Part shown: positions 35,541 to 48,050 of the stretch, piece after piece
Layout of the letters: every line of letters begins with the position of its first letter
Numbering within the stretch: the first letter of the stretch is position 1
Assembly (NCBI RefSeq): GCF_000147695.2
Contig: NC_015958.1
Location: 1,280,501-1,344,500, forward strand
From: Thermoanaerobacter wiegelii Rt8.B1
GTDB taxonomy: Bacteria; Bacillota; Thermoanaerobacteria; Thermoanaerobacterales; Thermoanaerobacteraceae
Length of the DNA: 64,000 nucleotides
Reading direction: 5' to 3'
The notes under the pieces: model-generated
What the model was told of the DNA's origin: nothing
The model's database searches: none
Seen by the model: the letters and a program-made list of their open reading frames with translations, nothing else
Program-made: the position numbers and the translations under genes

Positions 35541-36119
35541 ATGTTTTATTATATTGCTAAAATTATAGTATTAGTAATTATAAAAGTGATGTTTAGAATA
35601 GAAGTAAGAGGACTTGAAAATATTCCTAAAAAAGGCCCAGTAATCATATGCCCTAACCATATAAGTCTTCTAGATCCTCCTGTCATAGGAGCACTTTTAA
35701 ACAGACGAATATACTTTATGGCAAAAGAAGAGCTTTTTAAAAATCCTTTTTTAAAGCTTCTTTTAGGGACAGGCTTAGGAGCTTTTCCCGTTAAAAGAGG
35801 TACTGCTGATTTATCAGCTATTAAAACTGCTTTAACTTACTTAAAAAAAGGAAGAGCAATTGGAATTTTCCCTGAAGGTACAAGAAGTAAAACCGGAAAA
35901 CTTCAAAAGGCTGAACCAGGGGTTGCCTTATTAGCAATTAAAGGGAATGCTCCTGTAGTACCTATAGGAATTAAAGGGAAATATCGCCTTTTTTCTAAGA
36001 TTATTATAAATATCGGTAAACCAATAACTTTTGAAAAATATGCTAATTCTAAACTTTCCTCTGAGAGACTTTCTGCTATTGGAGAGGAAATAATGCAAGA
36101 AATTGCAAAATTGCTGTAG
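35541..36119 (+). CDS. plsC: 1-acyl-sn-glycerol-3-phosphate acyltransferase
   Basis: A 192-residue membrane-associated acyltransferase forming phosphatidic acid. It has the NHISLLDPP motif (HX4D), FPVKRGT, FPEGTRSKTG and PVVPIGIKG in the usual order. The hydrophobic N-terminus (YYIAKIIVLVIIKVMF) anchors it to the membrane. ATG 35541 lies 2 bp after cmk. Confidence 0.93.
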   Translation: MFYYIAKIIVLVIIKVMFRIEVRGLENIPKKGPVIICPNHISLLDPPVIGALLNRRIYFMAKEELFKNPFLKLLLGTGLGAFPVKRGTADLSAIKTALTYLKKGRAIGIFPEGTRSKTGKLQKAEPGVALLAIKGNAPVVPIGIKGKYRLFSKIIINIGKPITFEKYANSKLSSERLSAIGEEIMQEIAKLL

Positions 36120-36129
36120 GAGGTAAAGA

Positions 36130-36996
36130 ATGAAAATATTGATTGCTGAGTATGCAGGTTTTTGCTTTGGAGTAAAAAGAGCTATTGAAACTGCATATCA
36201 GGAAATTGAAAAAGGTGATGGAAAGAAAATATATACTTTAGGTGAAATTATTCATAATCCACAAGTTATATCGGACTTATCGAAAAAAGGGGTTAATGTT
36301 ATTGAAGAAGAAGAGCTGGATAAATTGACTGAGGGCGATAAATTAATTATCCGAAGTCATGGGGTGTCTAAAAAATTATACGACTTTCTCGCTAAAAAAG
36401 GAGTTGAAGTCATAGATGTTACCTGCCCATTTGTAAAAAAGGTCCAAAATATAGTTTATGAGTACTACCACAAGGGCTACTCTATTATCATTGTAGGAGA
36501 TAGAAATCATCCAGAAGTAATAGGAGTAAACGGATGGTGTGATGACACTGCTTATGTGGTAAATTCAATTGAAGAAGCTTATGAATTACCTCAATTAGAA
36601 AAGGCATGTGCAGTTGCTCAAACTACTCTCATTGAAAAGCATTGGAAAGATATTTTAGAAGTAATAAAGCTAAAAGTTAAAGACCTTATTTTTTTTAATA
36701 CTATATGCGATGCTACACAAAAAAGACAAGATGCTGCTGATGAGCTTTCAAAAAAGGTAGATGTAATGTTTGTAATTGGGGGGAAACATAGTTCTAATAC
36801 TCAAAAACTAAAAAAGATATGTGGAAAAAATTGTAAAAACACTTTTCATATAGAAGATGCAGAGGAATTGACTCTTGAGATGGTAAAAGACCATGAGATT
36901 ATAGGAGTAACAGCAGGAGCTTCAACCCCCGATTATGTGATAGAAGACGTGATAGAGAAAATTAGATTTTTAAAAGGGGAAGATGGGGATGAGTGA
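36130..36996 (+). CDS. ispH: 4-hydroxy-3-methylbut-2-enyl diphosphate reductase
   Basis: A 288-residue Fe-S enzyme that ends the MEP isoprenoid pathway. The three cluster cysteines are in EYAGFCFGVKRAIE, VIDVTCPFVKKVQ and TICDATQKRQDAA. Further motifs are IHNPQVISDL, RSHGV and VGDRNHPEVIG. It overlaps rpsA at its end, as in other Firmicutes where ispH is joined or coupled to an S1 gene. ATG 36130 follows TGTAGGAGGTAAAGA. Confidence 0.95.
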   Translation: MKILIAEYAGFCFGVKRAIETAYQEIEKGDGKKIYTLGEIIHNPQVISDLSKKGVNVIEEEELDKLTEGDKLIIRSHGVSKKLYDFLAKKGVEVIDVTCPFVKKVQNIVYEYYHKGYSIIIVGDRNHPEVIGVNGWCDDTAYVVNSIEEAYELPQLEKACAVAQTTLIEKHWKDILEVIKLKVKDLIFFNTICDATQKRQDAADELSKKVDVMFVIGGKHSSNTQKLKKICGKNCKNTFHIEDAEELTLEMVKDHEIIGVTAGASTPDYVIEDVIEKIRFLKGEDGDE

Positions 36997-38086
36997 TTTT
37001 TTAGAAGGTTATACTTTTAAGACGTTGCGACCTGGAAACATTGTCAAGGGAAAAGTGATAAAAGTTTCTGATGAGGGGATTATTGCAAATATTGGCTATA
37101 AATCAGATGCTTTTGTGCCTAAAAATGAACTTTCTTTAAATCCTAATTTTGATGTAAAAAAGACCTTCAATGTTGAGGATGAGTTAGATTTATATATAAT
37201 AAGTGTGGAAAATGATGAAGGAAATGTATTAGCCTCTAAAGTTATGGCTGATGATAAGCTGAGCAGAGAAAAAATTGAAAAAGCCTATAAAAATAAAGAG
37301 ATAATTGAAGGAGAAATTATTGAGGTTGTAAAAGGCGGAGTGATTGCCTACTCATTAGGAGCTAAGGTTTTTATTCCTGCTTCTCAACTGGAATTACATT
37401 ATGTCGATAAATTAAATGAATATTTAGGTAAAACTTTGCGGCTTCGAATAATTGAGTATATTCCCGGCAAGAAGATTGTTGGATCTCAAAAAGAAGTACT
37501 GAAACTAGAAAGAGAAAAAGTTAAAAAAGCGCTTTTATCTAATTTGAAAGAAGGAGACATAGTAGAAGGAAAAGTAAAAAATATAATAGATAAGGGAGTT
37601 TTTGTAGACATAGGAGGTTTTGATGGTTTTATCCCTCTAAGTGAAATTAGCTGGGAAAGAATTAAAAATCCGCGAGAAGTATTGGGAATTGGAGATAAAG
37701 TCTCGGTTTATATATTAAATGTGGATGAAAAAAAAGAAAAAATTACTTTGAGCCTGAGAAAAGTATTGCCAGATCCGTGGGAGAATGCAGAAACAAAATA
37801 TCACGAAGGAGACGTGCTAAAGGGAACTGTTACTAATATTACGCCTTTTGGAGTATTTGTACAGCTAGAACCAGGGATAGAAGGATTGATTTATAAAAAT
37901 AATTTAGAAAATAGTATCAAAACATACAAAATAAATGATACTATAAAAGTAGAAATATTGAATATAAACCAACAAGATAAAAAAATAAATCTTAAAGAAG
38001 TGCCTCTTGAAGAAGAAGATATTCCAGAAATAGAGCATCAAGAGCTTAGAATCACCTTGGGAGAAATATTTAATAAAAATTTATAA
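36989..38086 (+). CDS. rpsA: S1 RNA-binding domain protein (RpsA-like)
   Basis: A 365-residue protein with four S1 repeats (about residues 13-80, 100-165, 185-255 and 270-340). Repeats three and four are the canonical ones (GKVKNIIDKGVFVDIGGFDGFIPLSEISW and GTVTNITPFGVFVQLEPGIEGLIYK). ATG 36989 is used because AGGGGA is 8 nt upstream; ATG 36983 is only 2 nt away. An IS30 copy sits in the last codons: its 14-bp flanking repeat changes the original end IFNKNF to IFNKNL and supplies a new TAA. Only the last residue is altered, so the protein should be functional. Confidence 0.92.
   Translation: MSDFLEGYTFKTLRPGNIVKGKVIKVSDEGIIANIGYKSDAFVPKNELSLNPNFDVKKTFNVEDELDLYIISVENDEGNVLASKVMADDKLSREKIEKAYKNKEIIEGEIIEVVKGGVIAYSLGAKVFIPASQLELHYVDKLNEYLGKTLRLRIIEYIPGKKIVGSQKEVLKLEREKVKKALLSNLKEGDIVEGKVKNIIDKGVFVDIGGFDGFIPLSEISWERIKNPREVLGIGDKVSVYILNVDEKKEKITLSLRKVLPDPWENAETKYHEGDVLKGTVTNITPFGVFVQLEPGIEGLIYKNNLENSIKTYKINDTIKVEILNINQQDKKINLKEVPLEEEDIPEIEHQELRITLGEIFNKNL
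38069..38082. repeat. 14-bp direct repeat, left flank of IS30 copy B
   Basis: TTTAATAAAAATTT, identical to 39425-39438. Removing the element and one copy restores a continuous rpsA end (ATA TTT AAT AAA AAT TTT TAA), which supports a true target duplication. Confidence 0.85.
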
Positions 38087-38157
38087 ATTGTAATATTAAA
38101 TGCAACACTTAATGAAAATCATGTAGATATAGGATTTGGGACAAATCATATATAACC

Positions 38158-39355
<1,198 letters not shown>

Positions 39356-39424
39356 CTATATCATACATGATTTTCACTATGGTTTCTATTTTTTTATCTG
39401 TTGCATTTAATTATACAACTAACC

Positions 39425-39438
39425 TTTAATAAAAATTT
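39425..39438. repeat. 14-bp direct repeat, right flank of IS30 copy B
   Basis: The second copy of TTTAATAAAAATTT. It lies 22 bp before the speD promoter. Confidence 0.85.
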
Positions 39439-39460
39439 TTAAACTGTCATGTAAAAAACC

Positions 39461-39488
39461 TTGACAAAAGAAAAAAATCTGCTAAAAT
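39461..39488 (+). promoter_or_regulatory. Sigma-A-type promoter of speD
   Basis: TTGACA at 39461-39466, a 16-bp spacer, and TAAAAT at 39483-39488. It survives 36 bp from the end of the inserted IS30. Confidence 0.72.
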
Positions 39489-39538
39489 TAAAATCATTGA
39501 ATGTATACATTATTTTAGTAAAGGAGGCACGATACAAA

Positions 39539-39913
39539 ATGAATGCTTTGGGTCGCCACATTTTGGCAGAAATTTATGGGTGCGATAGCAATATTTTAGA
39601 CAACTTGGAATTAATCGAAGACATAATGGTTCAGTCTGCAATAGTGACAGGCGCAGAGATACGGGAAGTTGCTTTCCATAAATTTAATCCCCAGGGCGTA
39701 AGCGGAGTAGTGGTCATATCAGAATCTCATATAACTATCCATACTTGGCCAGAACTGGGTTATGCCGCGGTTGACGTATTTACTTGTGGTGATGATGTCA
39801 ATCCGTGGGATGCCTGTAACTATATAGCGAAAATGTTAAGAGCACAAAACATGACTGCAACAGAGGTCAAACGTGGAGTCTTTGAAAAACCAGTGAAGGT
39901 GGTTAATTACTGA
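39539..39913 (+). CDS. speD: S-adenosylmethionine decarboxylase proenzyme
   Basis: A 124-residue pyruvoyl enzyme (prokaryotic class 1B, SpeH type) making decarboxylated SAM for spermidine. Self-cleavage occurs at the Glu-Ser of VISESHITIHTWPE, forming the pyruvoyl group. VDVFTCGDDVNPWDA carries the catalytic Cys. ATG 39539 follows AAAGGAGGCACGATACAAA. A good promoter and a terminator make it a single-gene unit. Its partner speE is at 21 kb. Confidence 0.95.
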   Translation: MNALGRHILAEIYGCDSNILDNLELIEDIMVQSAIVTGAEIREVAFHKFNPQGVSGVVVISESHITIHTWPELGYAAVDVFTCGDDVNPWDACNYIAKMLRAQNMTATEVKRGVFEKPVKVVNY

Positions 39914-39947
39914 TTAAACTTCAAAATATGAAGGATCTGGTTTGTTT

Positions 39948-39970
39948 GTGGCTTTTAAAGCCACTTTTTT
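39948..39970 (+). terminator. Terminator after speD
   Basis: GTGGCTTT/AAAGCCAC followed by TTTTTT. Confidence 0.85.
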
Positions 39971-39994
39971 CTATAATTAGGGGTGAACATATTT

Positions 39995-40774
39995 ATGGTA
40001 GGTTATGAGGACTTTGTTAAAAAAATACATAAATTGACTGGAATAGATTTATCTTTATACAAAGAAAAGCAGATGAAAAGAAGATTAGAATCTTTAATCA
40101 CTAGTCACAAATTTAGCTCTTATGAGGAATATTTTAATGAACTCTCTGTTAATAAGACATTATATGAAGAGTTTCTAAATTATATTACTATTAATGTGAC
40201 AGAATTTTTTAGGAACCCTTCACAGTGGGAAATCTTAGAGAAAGACCTTTTACCTGACATTATAAAAAAAAGTTTTAGAGTCTGGAGTGCAGCTTGTTCT
40301 ACTGGAGAAGAACCTTATTCTGTAGCCATGCTTTTAACAAAGTTTATAGATTTAAAAGATGTGACAATTATTGCTACAGACATAGATGGAAGAGTATTGG
40401 AAAAAGCTAAAAAAGGTATATATTCGGCTGAGAGTGTAAAAAAAGTACCTCAAGAATATTTAAAAAAATTCTTTAGAAAAATTGATGACAAAAGTTATCA
40501 GATAAGTGAAGATATTAGAAAAAGCGTACAATTTGAAAAGCATGACTTGTTAAATGATGAATATCCTAAAAATATAGATTTATTAATTTGTAGAAATGTG
40601 TTAATATATTTTAATGATACAGCTAAAGATAAAATATATAAAAAATTTTATGAGTCTTTAAATGATAACGGTATATTTTTTGTGGGTAGCACAGAGCAGA
40701 TAATATTGCCGTATAGATACAATTTTGAACCAATTAAAACTTTTTTCTACAAAAAAATTATTCCACAGGGATAA
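39995..40774 (+). CDS. cheR: CheR-type protein-glutamate O-methyltransferase
   Basis: A 259-residue SAM-dependent methyltransferase that methylates chemoreceptors. It has an N-terminal all-alpha domain (about residues 1-75) and then [34 protein letters not shown] (SAM loop), [17 protein letters not shown] and [13 protein letters not shown]. No receptor, cheB or other chemotaxis gene is nearby. ATG 39995 is preceded by AGGGGTGA; the GTG at 39983 is within that site. Confidence 0.93.
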   Translation: MVGYEDFVKKIHKLTGIDLSLYKEKQMKRRLESLITSHKFSSYEEYFNELSVNKTLYEEFLNYITINVTEFFRNPSQWEILEKDLLPDIIKKSFRVWSAACSTGEEPYSVAMLLTKFIDLKDVTIIATDIDGRVLEKAKKGIYSAESVKKVPQEYLKKFFRKIDDKSYQISEDIRKSVQFEKHDLLNDEYPKNIDLLICRNVLIYFNDTAKDKIYKKFYESLNDNGIFFVGSTEQIILPYRYNFEPIKTFFYKKIIPQG

Positions 40775-40791
40775 AAGAGGTGTTAATAATA

Positions 40792-42207
40792 ATGCCTACC
40801 AATATTTATGTGACTGAAGAAGAATTAAAAAAACAAGAAAAAATAATGAAAGAAATTGCAGAAGAAAATAAGGGTAAAAACCTTTATTATCACATTGAAA
40901 CTTACGGCTGCCAAATGAATGTCCATGATTCGGAGAAATTGGCAGGTATGCTAGAAAAGATGGGATATAAATATACTGAAAATCTGGAACAAGCTGATGT
41001 TTTACTTTTTAACACTTGTGCTGTAAGAGAACATGCTGAAATAAGAGTATTGGGAAGAGTATCACAAATGAAAGAATTGAAGGCTAGAAATCCTAATTTA
41101 ATTATTGGTGTATCTGGCTGTATGATGCAAGAAAAAAATGTAGTAGAAGCTATTAAAGAAAAATATTCCTATATAGATATTGTTTTTGGCACTCATAATA
41201 TATATAAATTTCCACAGCTTTTATGGGAGGCTTTGAACTCTCAAGATATAGTTATAGATATTATAGAAGATACAAAAAATGTAATTGAAGAGTTACCTGT
41301 CAAAAGGGACAGCAATTTAAAGGCATGGGTTAATATTATTTATGGTTGCAATAATTTTTGCACCTATTGCATAGTACCCTATACAAGAGGCAGAGAAAAG
41401 AGCAGAAAGCCAGAAGATATAATAGCAGAAGTAAAAGAATTAGCCCAAAAAGGGTATAAGGAAATCACTTTATTAGGGCAAAATGTAAATTCTTACGGAA
41501 AAGACCTTGATGAAGATATAACTTTTGCAAAACTACTTTACAAGCTAAATGATATTGAAGGAATTGAGAGAATAAGGTTTATGACCTCTCATCCTAAAGA
41601 TATTTCCGATGAATTAATATATGCCATTAGGGATTTAGATAAAGTTTGTGAACATTTGCATTTACCTGTACAAGCTGGTAGCAACAAGATTTTAAAAAAG
41701 ATGAATAGAAAATACACCAAAGAACACTATTTAGAAATTATTGACAAAGTAAGAAGTAACATTCCAGATATTGCGATAACAACAGATATAATCGTAGGTT
41801 TTCCAGGTGAAACAGAAGAAGATTTTTTGGAGACGTTGGATTTAGTAGAAAGAGTGCGATTTGATGCCGCTTATACTTTTATTTACTCTAAAAGAGCAGG
41901 CACTGTTGCGGCAAATATGCCAGACCAAGTAGATGATGCTATAAAACATGAGCGTTTAGAAAGACTTATAGAGTTGCAAAACAAAATCAGCTTAGAAAAA
42001 AGTGCAGAATTGAGAGGAAAAATTGTGGAAGTATTGATAGAAGGAATTAGTAAAAGAGACAGTAATAAATTGACCTCTCGAACTCGAACCAATAAAGTAG
42101 TCCACTTTGTGGGAGATGAAAGCCTTATCGGCAAACTTGTTAATGTTAAAATAACTGAAACAAAGGCTTGGACAATGCAGGGAGAATTAGTAGAAGTTAT
42201 AAGATAA
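40792..42207 (+). CDS. miaB: tRNA-2-methylthio-N6-dimethylallyladenosine synthase MiaB
   Basis: A 471-residue radical-SAM methylthiotransferase modifying A37 of tRNA. The N-terminal UPF0004 cysteines are in [23 protein letters not shown] and GVSGCMMQE. The radical-SAM CxxxCxxC is in [17 protein letters not shown], with a C-terminal TRAM domain ([15 protein letters not shown]). miaA, which makes the substrate modification, is downstream after mutS-mutL. ATG 40792 follows AGAGGTG at 9-nt spacing. Confidence 0.96.
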   Translation: MPTNIYVTEEELKKQEKIMKEIAEENKGKNLYYHIETYGCQMNVHDSEKLAGMLEKMGYKYTENLEQADVLLFNTCAVREHAEIRVLGRVSQMKELKARNPNLIIGVSGCMMQEKNVVEAIKEKYSYIDIVFGTHNIYKFPQLLWEALNSQDIVIDIIEDTKNVIEELPVKRDSNLKAWVNIIYGCNNFCTYCIVPYTRGREKSRKPEDIIAEVKELAQKGYKEITLLGQNVNSYGKDLDEDITFAKLLYKLNDIEGIERIRFMTSHPKDISDELIYAIRDLDKVCEHLHLPVQAGSNKILKKMNRKYTKEHYLEIIDKVRSNIPDIAITTDIIVGFPGETEEDFLETLDLVERVRFDAAYTFIYSKRAGTVAANMPDQVDDAIKHERLERLIELQNKISLEKSAELRGKIVEVLIEGISKRDSNKLTSRTRTNKVVHFVGDESLIGKLVNVKITETKAWTMQGELVEVIR

Positions 42208-42270
42208 AAGTGCGCCTATATGGGCGCTAATTTTTATGATATAATAAAAAGGAGTCGGAGGTGCAAAAAA

Positions 42271-44874
42271 ATGGCCGTCACTCCAATGATGGAACAATAC
42301 CTTAAAATAAAAGAAAAATATAAAGATGCAATACTCTTTTTCCGCCTAGGAGATTTTTATGAGATGTTTTACGAAGATGCGGAAATTGCTGCTAAAGAGC
42401 TTGAAATAGCTTTGACAGGAAGAGACGTAGGAACGGAAGAAAGAGCCCCAATGGCTGGTGTTCCTTACCATGCAGCAGACTTTTATATAGACAAGTTAAT
42501 AAAGAAAGGATATAAAGTTGCTATTTGTGAACAATTAGAAGACCCTGCAAAAGCAAAAGGTTTGGTAAAAAGAGATGTAGTAAGAATATATACTCCGGGG
42601 ACAATAATAAATCCTGAATCAATGGATGAAAAAACAAATAACTACCTTGTGTCTGTTTTTAAAGGAAGGGACAATTATGGAATTTGTGCTGTTGATGTAA
42701 CAACGGGAGATTTATACGCTACAGAACTTAAAAATTGTAAAGACACTAAAAGAGTTTATGATGAAATAACAAAGTATGCTCCTTCAGAAATAATCGCTAA
42801 TGAAGATTTTTTAAAAAATAATAAATACGTAAAAATTTTCAAGAATAATAACTGTGCTATAAATATCTATGAAAAGCAGCTTGACTATGAAGAAAAAATT
42901 AAATTAATAGAAACTCAATTTAATAAAAAATCCGAAGAATTAGGTATAAAAGATAAGCCTTATATGGCTAATTCGTTAGCGGCTCTTTTTAGCTATTTAC
43001 AAGAATTACAAAAAACTGCTTTAAAGCATATAAACAAATTGCTTATATATGAAGATAACTCCTATATGGGATTAGACAGCAATGCAATAAAAAATTTAGA
43101 AATATTAGAGTCTAATAAAAACAAGTCAAAAAAAGGTTCTTTATTAGGAGTTTTAGATAAAACTGTAACTCCTATGGGAGGAAGGCTTTTAAAAAAATGG
43201 CTAGAAGAGCCTTTGCTTAATAAAGAGCATATTGATGCTCGGTTGCAAGCAGTAGAAGAACTTTTTAATGATTATAAAAATCGCCAAGATTTAAAACAAC
43301 TTTTAAACAAAATATACGATTTAGAAAGATTGGCCAGCAAAATTGTCTACCAGAGTATTAATCCAAAAGATTTTATTTCCATAAAGCTATCTCTTCAAAA
43401 TTTGCCTTACATCAAAGAAATATTAGAAAAGTTCAATTCAAGGCTTTTGAAAGAGATATGCGAGAAATTTGATATTTTACAAGATATATACGAATTAATA
43501 GATAAGTCGATAAAAGATGACCCTTCTACTCAATTAAAAGAAGGAAATATCATAAAAGACGGGTATAATGAAACAGTGGATAAGCTAAGAAAGGCTTCAA
43601 CAGAAGGTAAAAATTGGATCGCAAATCTTGAGGCTGAAGAAAGAGAAAAAACAGGCATTAAGAACTTGAGAATAGGTTACAACAAAGTTTTTGGCTATTA
43701 TATTGAAGTTACAAAATCTAATATACCACAGGTTCCTGAAAGATTCATACGAAAACAAACTTTGGCAAATGCAGAAAGGTATGTGACACCTGAGCTTAAA
43801 GAAATAGAAGAGACTATATTAGGAGCAGAAGAAAAATTAATTGAGCTTGAATATCAGCTTTTTAACGAAATAAGAGAAAAAGTAGAACTACAAATTGTAA
43901 GAATACAAAATACAGCAAAATATATAGCCATAATAGATGTACTCATTTCCTTTGCAGAAGTTGCGGAAACAAATAGATATATAAAACCGATAGTAGATTA
44001 TAGTGACAGAATAGTCATCACGGAAGGGAGACATCCAGTAATAGAGACTATTTCTGATGAATCTTTTGTAGCAAATGATATAGATATTGGTTCTGAAAAT
44101 CCTATCATGATAATAACGGGGCCTAATATGGCTGGTAAATCTACTTACATGAGACAGGTTGCTTTAATTGTACTGATGGCTCAGATAGGCTCTTTTGTCC
44201 CTGCTTCTTACGCTAAAATTGGGATTGTAGATAAAATCTTTACAAGAGTAGGAGCATCCGATGACATCTTTGCAGGACAGAGTACCTTTATGGTGGAAAT
44301 GTCTGAAGTGGCAAATATATTAAAATCTGCCACTAGTAAAAGTTTGATAATACTAGATGAGGTAGGGAGAGGCACAAGCACTTATGATGGTATGAGTATA
44401 GCTCATGCAGTTATTGAATATATTCATGAAAAGATAAAGGCTAAAACTTTGTTCGCTACTCACTATCATGAATTGACAAAACTTGAAGGCAAGATGAAGG
44501 GAGTAAGGAATTATAATGTTTCAGTAGAAGAAAGAGAAGATGACATAATATTTTTACGGAAAATAGTACCTGGTGGCGCTGATAAAAGCTATGGAATACA
44601 AGTTTCAAAATTAGCAGGACTACCTTATAGCATTGTTGAAAGAGCAAAAGAGATATTGAACAGTTTGGAAAATGATAAGGTCATAAAGTCCGAATTAGAA
44701 AATGCATCACAGCAACTTGCCTTTACTCAAATAGATATTTTTTCTACGGCAAAGGATTCGCTAATTGATGATATAGCCAATTGCGATGTGGACAACATGA
44801 CTCCTATTCAAGCTCTAAATTATTTATATGAATTAAAGGAGAAGGCAATCTCCTTGAGGAGCGGAGTATTATGA
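42271..44874 (+). CDS. mutS: DNA mismatch repair protein MutS
   Basis: An 867-residue protein. The mismatch-binding motif [15 protein letters not shown] (with the Phe-x-Glu) is near residue 22, the lever and clamp regions are in the middle, the Walker [19 protein letters not shown] is near 610, the ABC signature is [20 protein letters not shown], and [20 protein letters not shown] is the Walker B. ATG 42271 follows GGAGTCGGAGGTGC. Its stop overlaps the mutL ATG. The gene looks complete, unlike mutL. Confidence 0.97.
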   Translation: MAVTPMMEQYLKIKEKYKDAILFFRLGDFYEMFYEDAEIAAKELEIALTGRDVGTEERAPMAGVPYHAADFYIDKLIKKGYKVAICEQLEDPAKAKGLVKRDVVRIYTPGTIINPESMDEKTNNYLVSVFKGRDNYGICAVDVTTGDLYATELKNCKDTKRVYDEITKYAPSEIIANEDFLKNNKYVKIFKNNNCAINIYEKQLDYEEKIKLIETQFNKKSEELGIKDKPYMANSLAALFSYLQELQKTALKHINKLLIYEDNSYMGLDSNAIKNLEILESNKNKSKKGSLLGVLDKTVTPMGGRLLKKWLEEPLLNKEHIDARLQAVEELFNDYKNRQDLKQLLNKIYDLERLASKIVYQSINPKDFISIKLSLQNLPYIKEILEKFNSRLLKEICEKFDILQDIYELIDKSIKDDPSTQLKEGNIIKDGYNETVDKLRKASTEGKNWIANLEAEEREKTGIKNLRIGYNKVFGYYIEVTKSNIPQVPERFIRKQTLANAERYVTPELKEIEETILGAEEKLIELEYQLFNEIREKVELQIVRIQNTAKYIAIIDVLISFAEVAETNRYIKPIVDYSDRIVITEGRHPVIETISDESFVANDIDIGSENPIMIITGPNMAGKSTYMRQVALIVLMAQIGSFVPASYAKIGIVDKIFTRVGASDDIFAGQSTFMVEMSEVANILKSATSKSLIILDEVGRGTSTYDGMSIAHAVIEYIHEKIKAKTLFATHYHELTKLEGKMKGVRNYNVSVEEREDDIIFLRKIVPGGADKSYGIQVSKLAGLPYSIVERAKEILNSLENDKVIKSELENASQQLAFTQIDIFSTAKDSLIDDIANCDVDNMTPIQALNYLYELKEKAISLRSGVL

Positions 44875-46714
44875 ATAAAATTCATCTTTTAGATGAAAAG
44901 ACAATAAATAAAATTTCTGCAGGAGAAGTTGTTGAAAGACCTGCCTCTATTGTGAAAGAATTAATTGAAAATTCTATTGACGCTGGAAGCAAAAATATTA
45001 CAGTGGAAATTTTAGAAGGTGGCATTCCTTATATAAAGGTATCTGACGACGGTTGGGAATGAATGAAATAGACGCTATTTTAGCTTTTGAAAGGCACGCC
45101 ACCAGCAAGATAAAATCTGACAATGACCTTTATAGTATAGGGACATTAGGTTTTAGAGGAGAGGCCTTAGCTAGTATTGCTGCAGTTTCCCATGTAACTT
45201 TACAGACTAAAGAAGAAGGAGCTTTATTTGGTACTAAAATTGTTGTGGAAGGTGGGAAGGTAGTAGAAAAAACTACTTGTGGTTGTGCAAAAGGATGTAG
45301 TATTGAAGTAAGAGATGTGTTTTTTAATACGCCGGCACGAAGGAAGTTTTTGAAACGTCCTTCAACAGAGACTATGTATATAACTGATGTTGTAACTAAA
45401 TTGTGCCTTTCCCATCCTGAAATTTCTTTTAAATATGTAAAAGACAGGAAACTACAGTTTATAACATCAGGCACTGGAAATATAGAAGATGTAATTTTGA
45501 GGCTTTTTGGAAATGAAGTCTACTCTTCTCTTATGTCAGCTTCTTTTGAAAGTGAAGATTTGAAATTAAAGATTTTAGCAGGTAAAAATTCTTTAAATTA
45601 TTCAAATAGGAATATGCAATTTTTCTATGTAAATGGAAGATACGTAAAAAATAAGACCCTCTCGGCCGCTGTAGATGAAGCTTTTAAGACTTATATACCT
45701 GTGAACCGATATCCTGCTGTTTTTTTGTACATGGAAATAGACCCAAGGCAAATTGATGTGAATATACATCCTTCAAAATTAGAGATAAAATTTTCAGATG
45801 AAAGAAGAATTTTTGAAGCTGTTTATAAAACTATAAAGGATAGCCTTCATAAATACAACTTGATACCAGAAGTAAAAATTGAAGAAAAGAAAAATATCTT
45901 TGAAATTGAAACTCCAACTATTTCAGCTGAACAGACGAAATTATACTTGACTTCTTCTGATAAAGAATTAGAAGAGGAAAAAAAGAAATTTGACAATGAA
46001 TTTAAAGGTAAGAATGTTTTTTTAAAAGATAATGTATTAAAAGAAAATAGTAAAAATAGTAGTTTAGATAACCATTTGGCTGTTTATGAGGAATATGAAC
46101 ATGAAAAAGAAGAAATAAATAAAAATGACCTTGCTAAAAAAATAAGTGATATAAGAATAGTGGGCACATTATTTTCTACTTATATAATCGTAGAAAAGGA
46201 AGATGTATTCTATATAATTGACCAACATGCTGCCCACGAAAGGATTTTATATGAAAAATTTACTTCCCAATATGAAAAAATTCAAACAAGGCAGGTAACA
46301 TTTCCTATTGTAGTAGAATTACAACCAAGAGACTTAGAACTTGTTCATCAAGAAAAAGAGCTTTTAAATAAATTAGGTTATGTATTTGAGGAATTTGGGA
46401 ACAATTCTATAATATTAAGAGAAGTGCCTGTAATTTTAGGACAGCCAGAAGCAAGGCAGTTATTTATAGATATAGTGGAAAAACTTAAAGATAAGGAACT
46501 TATCAATAAAATATCCTTAAAAGAAGAAAATATTATAATGATGGCTTGTAAAGCTGCAGTAAAAGCTATGGATAATTTATCTGAGAAAGAAATTCATAAA
46601 CTTTTTGAAGACTTAAAAATTACAGAAAATCCTTATACTTGTCCTCACGGAAGACCTGTTATAATCGCTATAACAAAAACTCAGTTAGAAAAGATGTTTA
46701 AAAGAATTATGTAA
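44871..46714 (+). pseudogene. mutL: DNA mismatch repair protein MutL, frameshifted at the DGCGM motif
   Basis: Residues 1-62 read [39 protein letters not shown] and so on to VSDDG, then stop at 45060. The remainder continues in another frame from [19 protein letters not shown] to the normal end. The GHKL ATPase motif should be DDGCGMNEID; the DNA reads GGT TG GGA ATG, lacking one base of the Cys codon after 45055. GFRGEALASIAAVSHV, the C-terminal QHAAHERILYEKF endonuclease-type site and CPHGRPVIIAI are otherwise intact. Without correction the ATPase is split and mismatch repair would fail. A sequencing error must be excluded. Confidence 0.9.
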
Positions 46715-46729
46715 TATAAGGGTGATGGG

Positions 46730-47677
46730 ATGGCTATACAACTTGTGCTTATTGTTGGACCTACCGCTTCTGGTAAGTCTAAATTAGCAGTAGACGTGGC
46801 AAAAGAATTTAATGGAGAAATCATTTCTGCTGATTCTATGCAAGTTTATAAGTACATGGATGTTGGTACAGCAAAAATTACAAAGGAAGAAATGCAAGGC
46901 ATCCCTCATTATTTGATAGATATTGTAGAGCCAAATCAAGAGTTTAGTGTAGCAGAATATGAAAAAAGAGCGAAAGAGATTATAAAGGATATTTACAAAA
47001 GAGGGAAACTTCCTATAATTGTAGGGGGAACTGGTTTATATATCAATTCAATAATTTACATCATGCACTTTTCTGATTTTGAAGGAAGCAAAGAATTTAG
47101 AGAGAAAATGAAAGAATTAGCAAATACTTATGGCAGTCAATATCTTTATGAGAGGTTAAAAAGTGTGGACCCAGAGGCAGCAAAAAAAATACATTCAAAT
47201 GATATTAGAAGAATCATCAGAGCTTTAGAAGTTTATGAATTTACAGGCAAACCTATTTCTTACTATCAAAAAATGAGTGGTATGCGTTTAAATCTAGAGT
47301 ATCAGCCTATAATGATAGGGCTTAATTTCAGAGACAGACAAATTTTATACGATAGAATTAATCAAAGAGTAGATGAAATGATAAAAAATAATTTGGTTGA
47401 AGAAGTGGTAAACTTGCTAAAAATCGGGTATAATAAAGACAGTACTGCTATGCAGGCTTTAGGATATAAAGAAATTGTCGAATATTTAAAAGGAGAGATT
47501 TCTTTAGAAGAAGCTGTTGAAAAGATTAAAAAAGGGACAAGGAGGTATGCAAAAAGACAGATCACCTGGTTTAAGGGTTATAACTTTATCAAATGGTTTT
47601 TTGTAGATGACTATAAAAATTATGAAGAACTCAAAAAAAATATTATTAAATATTTAGCAGGAAAATTAAATTTTTGA
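46730..47677 (+). CDS. miaA: tRNA dimethylallyltransferase MiaA
   Basis: A 315-residue enzyme adding the isopentenyl group to A37 of tRNA, the step before MiaB. It has the P-loop IVGPTASGKSKLAVDVA, DSMQVYKYMDVGTAK, PIIVGGTGLYINSI and RRYAKRQITWFKG. It is located between mutL and hfq, the usual order. ATG 46730 follows AAGGGTGATGGG. Confidence 0.96.
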   Translation: MAIQLVLIVGPTASGKSKLAVDVAKEFNGEIISADSMQVYKYMDVGTAKITKEEMQGIPHYLIDIVEPNQEFSVAEYEKRAKEIIKDIYKRGKLPIIVGGTGLYINSIIYIMHFSDFEGSKEFREKMKELANTYGSQYLYERLKSVDPEAAKKIHSNDIRRIIRALEVYEFTGKPISYYQKMSGMRLNLEYQPIMIGLNFRDRQILYDRINQRVDEMIKNNLVEEVVNLLKIGYNKDSTAMQALGYKEIVEYLKGEISLEEAVEKIKKGTRRYAKRQITWFKGYNFIKWFFVDDYKNYEELKKNIIKYLAGKLNF

Positions 47678-47719
47678 TAGAATATAACTAATGATACATA
47701 TTAAAGAAGGGGGATAAAG

Positions 47720-47980
47720 ATGGCAAGTTCAAAAGCAGCTATTAATTTACAGGATATCTTTTTAAATCAAGTGAGAAAAGAGCATGTACCAGTAACTGTC
47801 TACTTAATCAATGGATTCCAATTAAAGGGTTTAGTGAAAGGATTTGATAATTTTACGGTGGTGTTGGAGTCAGAGAACAAACAGCAACTTCTTATCTACA
47901 AGCATGCTATTTCGACAATTACACCCCAAAAGCCTGTAATCTTCTCTGCTTCTGATAAGGATGAGAAGAAAGAAGAGTAA
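47720..47980 (+). CDS. hfq: RNA chaperone Hfq
   Basis: An 86-residue hexameric Sm-like protein. The Sm1 and Sm2 motifs are [29 protein letters not shown] and then [21 protein letters not shown], with the YKH box. A short acidic-lysine tail follows. ATG 47720 follows GAAGGGGGATAAAG. A strong terminator ends the miaB-mutSL-miaA-hfq run. Confidence 0.96.
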   Translation: MASSKAAINLQDIFLNQVRKEHVPVTVYLINGFQLKGLVKGFDNFTVVLESENKQQLLIYKHAISTITPQKPVIFSASDKDEKKEE

Positions 47981-47988
47981 AAACAAAA

Positions 47989-48021
47989 AAACAGTATTAG
48001 GGTAACTAATACTGTTTTTTT
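47989..48021 (+). terminator. Terminator after hfq
   Basis: AAACAGTATTAG/CTAATACTGTTT with a 5-nt loop and a following T-run. Confidence 0.92.
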
Positions 48022-48050
48022 GAAATAACAAAGTAGGGGAGTTTTTCAAG

